Shown here: positions 11,491 to 20,755 of the stretch, piece by piece
How the letters are laid out: each line of letters starts with the position of its first letter
How positions within the stretch are numbered: the first letter of the stretch is position 1
Assembly (NCBI RefSeq): GCF_002443255.2
Contig: NW_019211454.1
Span: 17,017,037 to 17,081,036, forward strand
Length of the DNA stretch: 64,000 nucleotides
From: Varroa destructor
Lineage: Eukaryota; Arthropoda; Arachnida; Mesostigmata; Varroidae
Direction: 5' to 3'
The notes under the pieces: model-generated
Databases searched by the model: none
What the model was told of the DNA's origin: nothing
The model's input: the letters and a program-made list of their open reading frames with translations, nothing else
Translations under genes and position numbers: made by a program

Positions 11491-11727
11491 TTAGAAGTAA
11501 TGGGCATATTCATACACGTAGGCACGTTCATTTCTTCTTGGAAGAGTAAAATATATCTCTAAAATCAGAGATCGCCATAAGACGAAAGAAGGCCAAAGAA
11601 AGCCGTGTATGTTATGCTCTTCGACGTACTTGTTTGACTTACTAAGCTTTACTGGGTTACAATATTTATAGCGCTGTTTAAGTATTGTGATTATAGACTC
11701 TTTCAAATAAACTGAGCCCGAAGTCAT
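11491..11727 (-). CDS. Small basic protein candidate, ATG start, optional intron
   Basis: On the minus strand an ATG at 11,727 starts an open frame of 78 codons to TAA at 11,491. It also contains a good intron: TTA/GTAAGT after codon 28, and a pyrimidine-rich acceptor (TCTTATGGCGATCTCTGATT then TTAG) in matching phase. The intron, 11,642-11,559, is 84 bases, a multiple of three, so spliced (50 aa) and unspliced (78 aa) forms keep the same C-terminus (YFTLPRRNERAYVYEYAHYF). The N-terminus is TSGSVYLKESIITILKQRYK. It is convergent with the plus-strand candidate ending at 11,411. Family unknown. Confidence 0.34.
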   Translation of the reverse strand: MTSGSVYLKESIITILKQRYKYCNPVKLSKSNKYVEEHNIHGFLWPSFVLWRSLILEIYFTLPRRNERAYVYEYAHYF

Positions 11728-12008
11728 GAAGACGACTGTTAGGTATTAGTTTGTACAATTCCGGGTCGTGAGCCTCTCGACAAACACGTGTTGCCATTGA
11801 ACCGAAAAAGATCGAAGAACCTTTCCGGCTTTCACACAACACTCGGTTCCTTCACATAAAATTTTATAATGACCCGTCAGATTATTACCTGTCAAAGGGC
11901 AGGCACATTAACAACTACGGCTGTTCAACATTACTCGCATAGTGCAGCGCTGTCCAACGTTAACTTTGCTCAACGATTCAAAATCTCTCGATCGTAAAGG
12001 CTAAGACA

Positions 12009-12236
12009 ATGGCAATGGTGCCACCAGCAATACTAAGCGATTTTTTCCCATCAAACAGTCATATGTTCTCACAGTTATTATCACATAGTTATGACTGTAG
12101 AAAAACGCTCGTTCGTCTCGATGAAATCGAACGCTTGGAAGACGCTACCGACGCATATAGGGTTAAGATGCACCAAGCCCAAAGAAGGCGCGAGCGGCGA
12201 ACGCTGGCGGAAACATTACTAGCTGGTCACTGTTAG
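12009..12236 (+). CDS. 75-residue ORF with a charged helical C-terminal half
   Basis: Single frame from ATG (context AAGACAATGG) to TAG. The second half is strongly charged and helix-like: VRLDEIERLEDATDAYRVK then MHQAQRRRERRTLAETLLAG. It resembles a coiled-coil or basic region. Codons here use more G and C at third positions than the flanks, which favours coding. No intron is needed. A second long frame starts 55 bases downstream (12,291), so this could be an upstream frame of the same transcript. No family was recognised. Confidence 0.4.
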   Translation: MAMVPPAILSDFFPSNSHMFSQLLSHSYDCRKTLVRLDEIERLEDATDAYRVKMHQAQRRRERRTLAETLLAGHC

Positions 12237-12290
12237 CTGGGGGAAATTATTGCAAAAATCATTTTCCTTTTCGTCGAAGGGGTCTTATCG

Positions 12291-12713
12291 ATGGGGGGCT
12301 GTGACTGGACCGAAACGCTTCGGGTTAGAGTGGTGGCCGTGGCTGTTGTGCGGCTTTCTATTTCGTCGTTATTGTCGCTGGGATTTTTTCAGCTTGATAC
12401 TTGGCCACCTCTTGGTGGGTCTATAACCCAGGTTTTCAGTTTGTCCATTTACTGGTTCTGTTCAAAAATCATATTTTTTACCTTCACTAACAACGGCAGC
12501 CCCAACAGCGATAGTTCGCAGATTGCAACAGTGCTAACCATTAGGACGGCGGCGAAAGCAACGGCAGGACCGTCAACAACAACCGTATCGAAAACAACAA
12601 CGACAGCGTCGAAAATAACAACAAAAAAACTATCATCGTCCATGATCACATCCGGTAGCATCGGCAATTTGCTTCGATTTAGCAAACAGGAACGAATGCG
12701 AAGAATACATTGA
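12291..12713 (+). CDS. 140-residue low-complexity ORF (Thr/Ser/Lys-rich)
   Basis: From ATG to TGA, 140 residues. The N-terminal third is hydrophobic (VVAVAVVRLSISSLLSLGFF). The C-terminal half is built from imperfect ACA/ACG/TCG triplets and reads as a Thr-Ser-Lys tract (PSTTTVSKTTTTASKITTKK). Such triplet tracts keep several frames open by themselves, so the opposite strand is also open (12,449-12,760). It could be a mucin-like or regulatory protein, an untranslated region, or a shadow of the repeat. Codon-level or expression evidence is needed to decide. Confidence 0.24.
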   Translation: MGGCDWTETLRVRVVAVAVVRLSISSLLSLGFFQLDTWPPLGGSITQVFSLSIYWFCSKIIFFTFTNNGSPNSDSSQIATVLTIRTAAKATAGPSTTTVSKTTTTASKITTKKLSSSMITSGSIGNLLRFSKQERMRRIH

Positions 12714-12978
12714 GCGGATAAAACATTAGGGAAAGTATGCAACGGAAATAGATAGGCCATCGTTGTGACAAGTACGTACTGCTAGGTCTTTTTGCCGTTG
12801 ATTTCGTTATCTTTTTTACGTATTGCTTGTTTTTGCCTGAACGAATAAATGGATGCTAATAATGAATGAAATGTAGAAATTATTCTTTCGTACAAATAGT
12901 ATTTAAAATTATTTTTTCCAAGGTTTAATGTTATTCAACATTATCAACAATTAATGAAAAATGTGTATACGTGAGTGC

Positions 12979-12992
12979 GTGTGTGTGTGTGT
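12979..12992. repeat. (GT)7 microsatellite
   Basis: Short GT run flanked by further GT-rich sequence. Confidence 0.95.
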
Positions 12993-13287
12993 ACTTGCAT
13001 ATGTGGGAATAGGATCATCTTCAGCTATTTTCATATGCGGCCTTGTATGAACGTCAGACGCCTGTATGCGTGATGGCGAAGATACAGAGAACGAACTTGT
13101 ACCGCTCTAGACGCCTCGCAAGAGTTGATTTCAATCAATTTACAGTTTTCGGCCAGCTGAGGGAAAAAAACACTATACGTATGCCTGGGAACGGCACCAA
13201 TGGATCTGGAATTTGAATTCACTAACCTGCAACACTTTTCTCATGCAGCTTTCTGTGTTTCTCCCTGTATTTCGTTACGCAATGCAG

Positions 13288-13410
13288 GAAATGACGGCTG
13301 TCAGGTGGTTTTCAGCCTTCGAAGCAAAGCGTGACGTGAAGTTTTCGACAACAGCCAAGATTAATCCAGAAGCGCTTATTTCTATATTGTATCAATGTAC
13401 GCATTCGTAG
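13288..13410 (+). CDS. Terminal exon candidate
   Basis: An excellent acceptor (TTTCTCCCTGTATTTCGTTA then CGCAATGCAG) precedes 40 codons: EMTAVRWFSAFEAKRDVKFS then TTAKINPEALISILYQCTHS and TAG, entry phase 0. An earlier acceptor at 13,247 offers a different frame. A 47-codon ATG frame on the same strand at about 13,070-13,215 (AKIQRTNLYRSRRLARVDF) could be an upstream exon, but its possible donor is out of phase with this one. Family unknown. Confidence 0.3.
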   Translation, partial: EMTAVRWFSAFEAKRDVKFSTTAKINPEALISILYQCTHS

Positions 13411-13467
13411 CCGTCTGTGCTGGAACCATAAAGTGTTCAGCGAGCGGCGACTACGTACAACGCTCAG

Positions 13468-13641
13468 ATGAACGTAACGAACGCGAAATGGCCGAAGATT
13501 CTGTTAGAACTTATTAAGCCGGAAAAATTGATTCGAAGTAGTTTCGTTATAATCATTATTTTCGCTATTTTAAGGTGGTGCGCAGTACGACCTAGCTTGC
13601 CTTTGCTAACTGTTCTCATAGTATGTTCGTTTGCCTGTTAA
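13468..13641 (+). CDS. 57-residue ORF with one transmembrane segment
   Basis: ATG to TAA. The sequence is amphipathic then hydrophobic: NVTNAKWPKILLELIKPEKL, then SSFVIIIIFAILRWCAVR, then PSLPLLTVLIVCSFAC. It looks like a small single-pass or hairpin membrane protein. A GTATGT donor sits at 13,621, so it could instead be a first exon. Length alone is not significant. Confidence 0.22.
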   Translation: MNVTNAKWPKILLELIKPEKLIRSSFVIIIIFAILRWCAVRPSLPLLTVLIVCSFAC

Positions 13642-13944
13642 GTATAGGGATCTATAAGGTGGTAAACGTTCGGAACCCGGATTGAGACGCACTACTCGTT
13701 TCGCGCTGAAGGGGAGGCCAGCCAAAGCAGAAGCAATGTTTAATGCTGAACTAAGACGGTAGCATCCGACATTGATTACAAAAATGTATGATTAACAGTG
13801 ATTAAAGCCGCCGCATCAATCGCTGATAGAGAAATACATGTTATGGAAAGCTCGTATCATGTGTTCTATTGTGGCTTACTCGTTACATCTGTATAAACCA
13901 TGCATTGAGCATACCATAAGACATATAGCCACGTGCAATTTCGT

Positions 13945-14334
13945 ATGAATTGTTACACGAGCAATCAACAAAGTTGCCAGAAACAAAACAAAACAAGTTC
14001 CAGTCAAAGGTTCATTCGTCAGTGCGTTAAGGCTTGGTATCGGTTGAAAGTCACGTTGTTGTTGTTACCCTTAGTACAGGCTCAGCGTGAGTAGATGTTA
14101 TACAAATACGTTACTCGGTGTCAGCAATGCTTGCCGGCCATCGGTGGAATTGATGCGGCCCATTGTTGTCTATTGGCTGCGTTAATTGAGGAGTGTAGCT
14201 CTTCGCGGCTATGCTACCGCTCCTGCTATCCAAAACCAGTATTTGTTGATTTATACATACGTGCGTGCATATATCTGCCATCGTGCATTGTTTCTACAGG
14301 TCATACACAACACCGTGACGCCGAAGAAGTCTGA
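13945..14334 (+). CDS. Possible small secreted peptide, two exons (13,945-14,086 and 14,300-14,334)
   Basis: ATG at 13,945, 47 codons ending in a signal-anchor-like VTLLLLPLVQAQ, then a strong GTGAGT donor in phase 1. A 213-base intron ends CATCGTGCATTGTTTCTACA then G. The second exon completes the frame with HTQHRDAEEV and a stop. Total 58 residues. The opposite strand over 13,880-14,060 is also open with its own good splice pair, so at most one reading is real. Confidence 0.22.
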
Positions 14335-15298
14335 GTGTGACATTCCTTTCGGCAAGGCAGAACCCTATCATCACTATGGCCGACACATAAGTTGTTGCAT
14401 CTATGCTACCGCTACCTCTGCTTCGTCGTAACAAAGCATTTGTCAACTATGGTATAGCATAGGATAATATTTTTTTCCAGTGTACAGCCAAGACGGATTT
14501 TGGTAGCTGCAGCTGAAATTTAAGAGTTTAGTTCAGAAAAAAGAAGATGGAAAGGAAGAAAAGCTGCGCTGATTGGACCTCTTACGCTTAGTCAGACAGT
14601 CAGAGACTTTAGCATCGAAGAGATTTTTGTTTTGGGTGGAAGAAGACACTCAGCTGTGTCTGCTTACAATTTAGGCCCGCGCGTTCGACCGTGGAGGAAA
14701 ATAGGCGCCTATCAGGCATCTATTACTGATGGTGTAACGAAATTTGCCGGGACCAACAAACTTTTTCTCGTATCACCTGCTATACTTTTTTCCATCATTG
14801 TGATAAGCATTACTGGACCGCTGAGGCCTCAATGTTCTTGATACAGAGTCTAAACCACGTGCGTAGGCTTCCCTCCCTTGATCACTCTCTCGTTCACACC
14901 TCTCTTCCATCTACTGTTTCGCTTTTATGTTGTCTCGAACGCTCCCATCCTGTTCAATAGGGTGCATCACACGGTCAGTGTCGAACGCATAATGAAAAGC
15001 AGCAATATTTCTCCACTATTAACTATGCCATAGCTACTGTTCCTGCGCGAATCCTTCCATCGAATCGTCTACAGCAAATCAGAGGCCGTGGGCAATCCAC
15101 ATGATCAGAGCTGGCGATATCATTGCCTTTGCTGGGCTTCCGTGTTTAGTTAACGATGAGGTAGAGACTAAATTAGCGTCCACGTGGTATAATCGATCAG
15201 TCAGTTGACTTGATCAGTCGCGCGATTCAATCGACCGGAAAAGTATACAGTGAGCTTTAATTTTCAAAAGCTGATCTGGGTCTCTTTTCTGCTGGTAG

Positions 15299-15964
15299 CT
15301 GGGCCATCGAAAGCCATGAGGGGACATGCTACTTTCTCTTTGTTTATACGAATTACGAATTATTCGGTGCCTGGGCACTTCTTGTTTGTAACAAGCCCGT
15401 GTTGTTGCCGCTATTACAACCTGGCTACAACTGCACAAGCTGCGTCAGCCACTTCTACCTTTGTAGGCCGTTATTAAGTGATGACAATGACGTTGGTCGC
15501 TCCCACAACGTATCGAGCGGTGGAACCATTGACCGGGGTAAGGGTATTGTGGTGAAATTATCGTATCGAAAACGACACATGTTCGGTTGGCTGGGGATAC
15601 GTATGGCTCTGGGGGAGTCGCAGTGACAAATGGTCGGTCTCAACTAGCGACGTCAATGTTGAGGTTTTTGGGCATTGCAAGAACTGCCCCAGATAGAGAC
15701 AAGAAGCAATCTGACAACTGAACAATTTGCGGATTTATCTGTTTGTCTACAGGAAACATAGATAACGATATGTTCTCGTATTTAAGTACGAATCAGTACA
15801 TGATGACGTTCTCCATTTTAGTGGGGAAACGATTTTATCGTCCCACAAATGCATGTATAGATGACATGGATCTGTTGAGGCTTCCGAGAATTATCGATGA
15901 AGTGGCGCTCGATGAAACGAAAATAGCACTGTCTAACGTAATAAGCATGGCAGCTGCACGATAA
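15299..15964 (+). CDS. Unrecognised protein, last two exons (15,299-15,537 and 15,753-15,964)
   Basis: This is the best-supported unknown gene in the window. The first exon follows a strong pyrimidine-rich acceptor (CTCTTTTCTGCTGGTAG at about 15,282-15,298) and stays open for 79 codons to a G/GTAAGG donor. The 215-base intron ends in TTATCTGTTTGTCTACAG. The second exon continues in the matching phase (1) for 69 more residues to a TAA. The 149-residue product has a Cys-rich, partly hydrophobic first part (EGTCYFLFVYTN, LFGAWALLVCNKP, YNCTSCVSHFYLC). It then has an acidic stretch (LLSDDNDVGRS) and an ordinary soluble-looking C-terminus with ACIDDMDLLRLPRIIDEVAL. I recognise no family. Upstream exons must exist (entry phase 2). 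A 37-base stretch ending at a GTGAGC donor at 15,250 is a possible predecessor. Confidence 0.55.
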
Positions 15965-17480
15965 ACTCAGTGGGCGTGAAAACCTCAGAACCTACCAAGG
16001 CAATAAAACATTAAGGATCTGACGGTTCTGATACAAGGTCCCTGTTGAAACACACGAAATGTGTCCGAACATTAACGTCACATAGAAAAGAGCCGGGAAA
16101 ATGAAACAGCCGCATACAAGGTTGGTATTTAACTTCACTTTAACACCTACACATAAAACAGATTACGCCAAGCAAAATCTAATGTTTTTCTGCGACCTGG
16201 GGTTTAGAGACTGGATTGGAAGGCAAATTTTACATCTTCTGCCTTGTGGACAGAGAAGCATAAGGATGATTCAATAAAGAGGCGACTGTCCAGCGAACGA
16301 CCAGGCACAAATTAGCCGGGTATCATTGATATCAGTCAAGTGTCCGACTCGCCGGAAACAGACGTGAAGCGCAGGATTTATGCGATTTTTTGCGCTGAGC
16401 AATGAGAGTACTGTGTTATTAGCAGGAGTGTGAAGTATGTTGCTACGAGGATACTCATAATGATTAAGACCACGACGACTACAATCGCGGCTTTTTTGAG
16501 GAAGGAGACACCCAGTATTTTGCACCTATTATAACACTTGATTTGCTTTGGTCCATTTCACGTATCGACAGATTCCGAAAACTCATTCAAGCCAATGACG
16601 CAGGAGAAAGCCTCCAATTCTAAATCACCAGCACTATTGTGCAACTATAAAAGTCTGCGATTAAATGATGAACGTAGGACAGAAAAGGCCGACCCAACTT
16701 GGAAATTGTTATTTTATTAAATTTTTCGCATGACCGTGTAACAACTTCCGACGAGACTGGGCTACAAACTGTTCGCATGAAAACATTGGATTCTTTGCCA
16801 TTTCCTTTATCATTTTTGACATTTCCGTCCTGTTGGTTTCATAAAGTTATCCCCACGACATGGTAGCTGGTAGGTTTTTTAAATATAAACTATTTCACAC
16901 GAAGCTGGCTAACCTCAGAAAATTTGAGTAAAATAGATTTTATAGAACTCGATCATAGGTAAGGCGGACTACGATTCTGACATTCTGTACAATTAAATGT
17001 ATATATTTAAACTAACCCTCTATTAGTTTTACTTTTATTAGTATAACAATTAGCAAAATAGAGCTTTATGCCGTTACCATGCTTGTTGCCTTTGCAGGTT
17101 TGCTTTGAGGTCTATAATTAAATCGAGCTACTGAAGGTCGGCTGTCTCTAAAAAGGCCGCGCCCTACAGAAGATTCAGGTTCTTTATTGCCTTCAAACCT
17201 TTCTTGACGACTGCCTTTCGATACGTTAACGGATAAGCCTGACACACTTCTAGGTCTAATGTCGGGTTAGATAAAGGGCTACCCAAAACCCCCTTCTTTT
17301 TTTTTTTTAAATTTATCAATTTCGTTTTTCCAGATCAACTATCACTTAAAAATAATAACGTCACTGCACACAAAATGTCCTGTACGTGCGAAAGGTTCTT
17401 ACACCACGATTGGCACCTTTACTTCTACCAACAAGGGTATACTAAAGATAATCGCAGCAATGCGTACATACGTCATGTCT
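15965..17480. other. Intergenic; no supported gene
   Basis: Short plus-strand pieces follow acceptors near 17,041 and 17,098 but close within about 20 codons. T-rich run at 17,297-17,308. Confidence 0.45.
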
Positions 17481-17699
17481 CTATCCAGGTACATTGAAGT
17501 CATTCTTAGCATCGTCAGGTATCTGAGCATCTTCGATTTCAAAAAGGATTTTACCTGCGTGGATAAATTTTAACTCGTGTTCGCTATACCACCTAATATG
17601 TAATGAGCAGCAGTTTGATACAATGATCGTATCAAAAAGGCTGTCTGCTTTCCTCAGTTTCGCAATGTCGTACAGCAGGCATGGAAAAGCTATGGATTT
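17481..17699 (-). pseudogene. Serpin-like relic, strand 2C/1B region
   Basis: A 73-codon open frame ends at TAG 17,481. It contains ADSLFDTIIVSNCCSLHI and EHELKFIHAGKI. Just upstream in another frame is NNGSFVKNP and LFHACCTTLR. Together they suggest the serpin order 'F...G.xVxVPMMxxxxxFxY...LxAxVLELPYxxxxLSMxIxLPxxxxxLxxLE'. The frame must shift once inside the block, and no reactive-centre loop is readable further down. Alternative reading: an unrelated exon with a Rossmann-like 'FDTIIVSN' strand. Confidence 0.3.
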
Positions 17700-17749
17700 T
17701 TAACAAAGCTACCGTTATTTAAGAAGCCCAACCGAATCAAACCTGCCGA

Positions 17750-17920
17750 TTATGAGGTCGCTGCTGTTTCGAAATATTTTTCGATCCACTTCCGGTTCAG
17801 CTGGTATGCGTTAGTCAGCAGTATGATTTTGGCATCTGTTCTTTTCGTCTTTCCTACGCCGCTTCGATCTTCGATGTTAGTCTTATCCACACCGCAATGC
17901 TTAATTATGTACAGGCTTTT
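17750..17920 (-). pseudogene. Serpin-like relic, strand 3A region
   Basis: A 56-codon open frame reads VDKTNIEDRSG, then TDAKIILLTNAYQLNRKW, then EKYFETAAT before a TAA at 17,750. The serpin family has 'WVxxKTxxKIxDLLxxG...TxLVLVNAIYFKGxWxxxFxxxxT' here. The DKTN, the 'T.xxILLTNAY...W' core and the phenylalanine and threonine at the usual distances agree. The near-invariant 'IYFKG' does not. This is the best of the three serpin-like blocks. The plus strand over the same bases is also open, so chance cannot be excluded. Confidence 0.38.
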
Positions 17921-18188
17921 TCATTGCTGTTGCCGTGGCAGCTATTACTAAGTAGGGATTTGGAGTCGAAATGAATAGACTTATCGAAAAAAACGATGCA
18001 GACGAATCGATACCATTTCATCAACATTGCCCGCCGACAAGAGAAGGATCCCTTTCCACCAGCCAAATCTGCCGCAAAGATCCCGCTAACCGAGTCGCTA
18101 CGATTCTAACGCGCTGATTGACAAGCGAAGTTGGCCTTGCTACCGGTCAAAACCATCAGTACGGATCGTCGCTATACATCGGCACGAA

Positions 18189-18417
18189 TCACAATGGTGT
18201 TTCGGTGCACACGGTAAGAAAATAAAGAGCACACATAGACGACCGCTGCTCGACATACGATCGATTAGATCGCGCTACAGAAGCCAGCAGTTTTTCGATC
18301 TGATGCCGGAAAGCTATGCAGCTCAATGATACGACCTTTCTACTGTCAAAATTCCGAAGTTCCGCTAAAACGTCGTCGACTTGTGGCGTACGGAAAAACA
18401 TTGCTTCTTTAGAGACA
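18189..18417 (-). pseudogene. Serpin-like relic, N-terminal helical piece
   Basis: A 75-codon open frame contains TPQVDDVLAELRNFDSRKV, then AFRHQIEKLLASVARSNRSY followed by VEQRSSM. The spacing resembles the serpin region 'TAxQMxxVLxxDxxxVxxxFxxLLxxLxxxxxxYxLxxANxLY'. It stops at 18,189. Two further serpin-like pieces follow in the right order on the same strand (17,920-17,750 and 17,699-17,481). Serpins are serine-protease inhibitors, abundant in tick and mite secretions. I see resemblance in pattern and order, not a high-identity match. Stops and frame changes between the blocks mean a pseudogene or unrecognised introns. Confidence 0.33.
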
Positions 18418-18996
18418 AATTAGTAGTTTGTCATATCGATGCTCGATTTGCACGGCAAAGAATAAAGAAGAAACACCAACAGTGTCTGAACAGAGTGCTT
18501 ACAACTATTTGTTTGATTGATAACTGTCTACCAGATTGCATTCACTACGCACAAACGCTATGTTCCCGTGATATCTTACTGGGTAACGTATTTGCCTACT
18601 AATCTTAGGGACCGTTGCGCTAAACTTCGAATCAGGGCATAGGCAGATATATAGACAGGTTGCGTTCCGTGCTGGTAGGAGCCATCTAGCTCAGAAAGGC
18701 TAATGGCGATACCGGACGTAAAACTCGAAACGTAGACGCACAAACGCTATACGAAAGTCCAGACGCTATCATGGCACGCCGCTGCGGGTCGATATATAGC
18801 CGGCGAAAAAAGGAAACCTTCAGGTAACAGTTACATACGGAAGGTTATAGTAGGAAAAGAAGTAGCAACACTGGTTCGTGGACATTAATTACCGACAATA
18901 AACAATAAGAAATGAAAAGCAGCATAATTCGAGAGTGATCGCGAACGCTTATCAACGGATGAACCGATCGCACTCCTGCCTGTGCGGTTTATCTAA

Positions 18997-19212
18997 CGCT
19001 CAAACAAGTGCTCATCAGCAAGTCGGGGGGCAATATATGCAGTAGGTCGCACTTTTGAGGGCAAAACATCCCGTCCCGTAAAACCGTCGTCGTTTCGCTT
19101 ATGCTTATTAAGTTTGAGTCATCAGCCAAGTGATAGAACGGTAAGTTCATAATACACTAACTCTAATACTATTTACTCTATTCAGGCCCGTGGCAGCCGC
19201 GTCGAATGTTAA
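18997..19212 (+). CDS. Small spliced candidate with a 45-base intron
   Basis: The frame is open from 18,997 (no ATG seen) for 48 codons to ACG/GTAAGT at 19,140. The 45-base intron is textbook, with GTAAGT at one end and a CTAAC branch-like sequence followed by TACTATTTACTCTATTCAG at the other. The second exon (19,186-19,212) gives ARGSRVEC and a stop in phase 0. The product is basic and Cys-poor (GRTFEGKTSRPVKPSSF is the clearest stretch). The splice pair is among the best in the window. The protein itself is unremarkable and unrecognised. It lies about 700 bases from the end of the retroelement relic on the opposite strand. Confidence 0.36.
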
Positions 19213-19245
19213 ACAGCGAAAGCTCGTGACTGCCGATATTGAACC

Positions 19246-19263
19246 TACATATATATATATGTA
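19246..19263. repeat. TA-rich 18-base palindrome
   Basis: TACATATATATATATGTA, just after the small spliced candidate ending at 19,212. A short TA microsatellite with a palindromic edge. Confidence 0.7.
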
Positions 19264-19664
19264 ATGGGGATATGTAAACAGCAGGTAAACACACGACAGG
19301 TTCTCAGCTTGCTCTTCTATTATTAGGATTTAGACATTAGTGAGATATCATACCAGTGAGATTTTCAAACCCGATCAGTCTGATTAAATGGGTGTCAGAA
19401 GCAAAACTATTACTATTTTACTTATGAGCGGCACCTGCCCAGACCGCGGGTGCCCGAATGGCGGGCTCGTCTTACGCTGCCCTGCGCTGTTACGCAGATA
19501 CCTGCCGAGATATACATCAAAGAACCGGACGAGAAAGGGTAGTGTGGGAGAACATTGGAAGGACTCGAAGGATAAGTGACTGGATATGAATTAGAGAGGT
19601 AATATTAAATGTTAAGCCGGAACGGCCAGAGAGTGAAGGCAATGAGCGAGTTAGGACAGGCCGA

Positions 19665-19856
19665 ATGGAACAATGGTGTCCCTGCGAAAGTGTGATGAAG
19701 GAATACACCGAAGGAGGGCATTGGTTTAAGGAAGCTTGTATATTTAAACCGTACATATCAGAGTTTATTCAAATCAAATCTTATTTATTGACGTTTGCAG
19801 GTTGTAATAAAAAAAAATCATGGAGGCAAGAAAGAAACGCAACATCACAATACTAG
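19665..19856 (+). CDS. 63-residue ORF, weak
   Basis: ATG to TAG: EQWCPCESVMKEYTEGGHWF, KEACIFKPYISEFIQIKSYL, then a Lys-rich tail. It contains an internal acceptor-like TTATTGACGTTTGCAG at about 19,800, so it may be two unrelated pieces. It lies next to the 3' end of the retroelement relic. Length is within chance. Confidence 0.18.
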   Translation: MEQWCPCESVMKEYTEGGHWFKEACIFKPYISEFIQIKSYLLTFAGCNKKKSWRQERNATSQY

Positions 19857-19922
19857 AGAGAGTATATAAAATCATTAAAGATAGTTTGTCTATATGATTA
19901 TTGCTGAGCATATAAAACTAAA

Positions 19923-20461
19923 TTTAACATTTTCCCAGTTGTCCTAAAGATAATACCAGAAGGCAATAAGCAACATTATATCGATTACAATTTTTTTCGC
20001 ATTTAGAGCACTTACATGTATCCTCAGTTTTGTGGGAACCTGGCAGACTCTACAGTCGGTGACGGCGTGTTTCTTTAGTCAGTTGGTAACTGTACCCGAA
20101 GTTGTACCCGAAGGCAAAGTCCACATCAACCTTAATTTTTTTGCTTCCAGCTCTTAAGGCTTGTTTTCAAGTCTCCCGTCACTGCGCGTTCGAAGTGACG
20201 GCGTAGGTCCTTGGACAGCTGTGGCGATTCATCTATATGTGGAACTATTTCGAATAACTATGTGATGTTCCAGTACTTTTTTAAAAAAGGAGGATTTAAA
20301 GCGATTTTATTTTTCGAGGTTTTTCACCGTAATATCTTCCCAAATGATGCGTATCCCATACGTTGCAACCGAAGTTACTTTGAGGTCAAAATAGATGAGA
20401 GCGGTTTCGATGAGACGATTCGATTGCCCATGCGCTCAACGCTACCTTTTTCATTGGTAAT
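19923..20461 (-). pseudogene. Retroelement RT thumb and C-terminal zinc-knuckle fragment
   Basis: Downstream of the palm the frame shifts, but the family's thumb and tail remain legible: YFDLKVTSVATYGIRIIWE, a TAA after NLEK (20,307-20,309), then FKSSFFKKVLEHH and RNSSTYR. In another frame follow LSKDLRRHFERAV and LKSWKQK. The last piece reads HKTEDTCKCSKCEKNCNRYN and ends at TAA 19,923-19,925. The C-x-C-x2-C-x4-C-x3-Y pattern matches the C-terminal Cys motif of intact relatives. Seeing the tail intact shows the relic reaches close to its natural 3' end. No poly-A follows within the next 60 bases. Confidence 0.75.
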
Positions 20462-20755
20462 CTACGCAATGAAGCCTCTGCCGTTGGTCAAGGATAGCAA
20501 CCCCAAATACAACAAAGGTAAAAGACAACCTGACGAGGTATTAGTGGTCGCTATCCTGCTAGCCCTTTTAAACTCCATTACCTCCGTTTTGATCAGGTTC
20601 ACCTTCAGTCCCAAATCTGTGACTACCGCGTTGAGCCGGGCTAGAGCTTGCTGCATTTGGAACAGGTTTGACCCATATGTTACTAGGTCGCCTGCATACA
20701 AGATGACCTCAACTGTTTTCCTCGGCCCTTTTTTTTCGATCAGAGAGACCCTTCA
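20462..20755 (-). pseudogene. Retroelement RT, palm motif C (YAGD) fragment
   Basis: A 97-codon open frame ends at 20,462. It reads VEVILYAGDLVTYG, then FQMQQALARLNAVVTDLGLK, then VNLIKTEVMEFKR. This is the motif C to motif E region of LINE RTs ('LLYADDLVIYG ... L..L......GL.VN..KTEVM.F.R'). The second Asp-flanking residue of YADD is Gly here, which should abolish polymerase activity. A later YLGLLSLTNGRGF corresponds to the 'FxYLGxxLxxxGxF' strand. An open frame on the opposite strand over the same bases (20,211-20,771) is a shadow of this element. Confidence 0.87.

Noticed and set aside
12449..12760. 103-codon minus-strand ORF
   Set aside because: Shadow of the imperfect ACA/ACG triplet tract on the other strand.
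17935..17965. Ala/Thr-rich stretch (VIAATATAM) on the minus strand, like a serpin reactive-loop hinge
   Set aside because: It lies upstream of the strand-3A-like block, the wrong order for a serpin, and has no flanking hinge residues.
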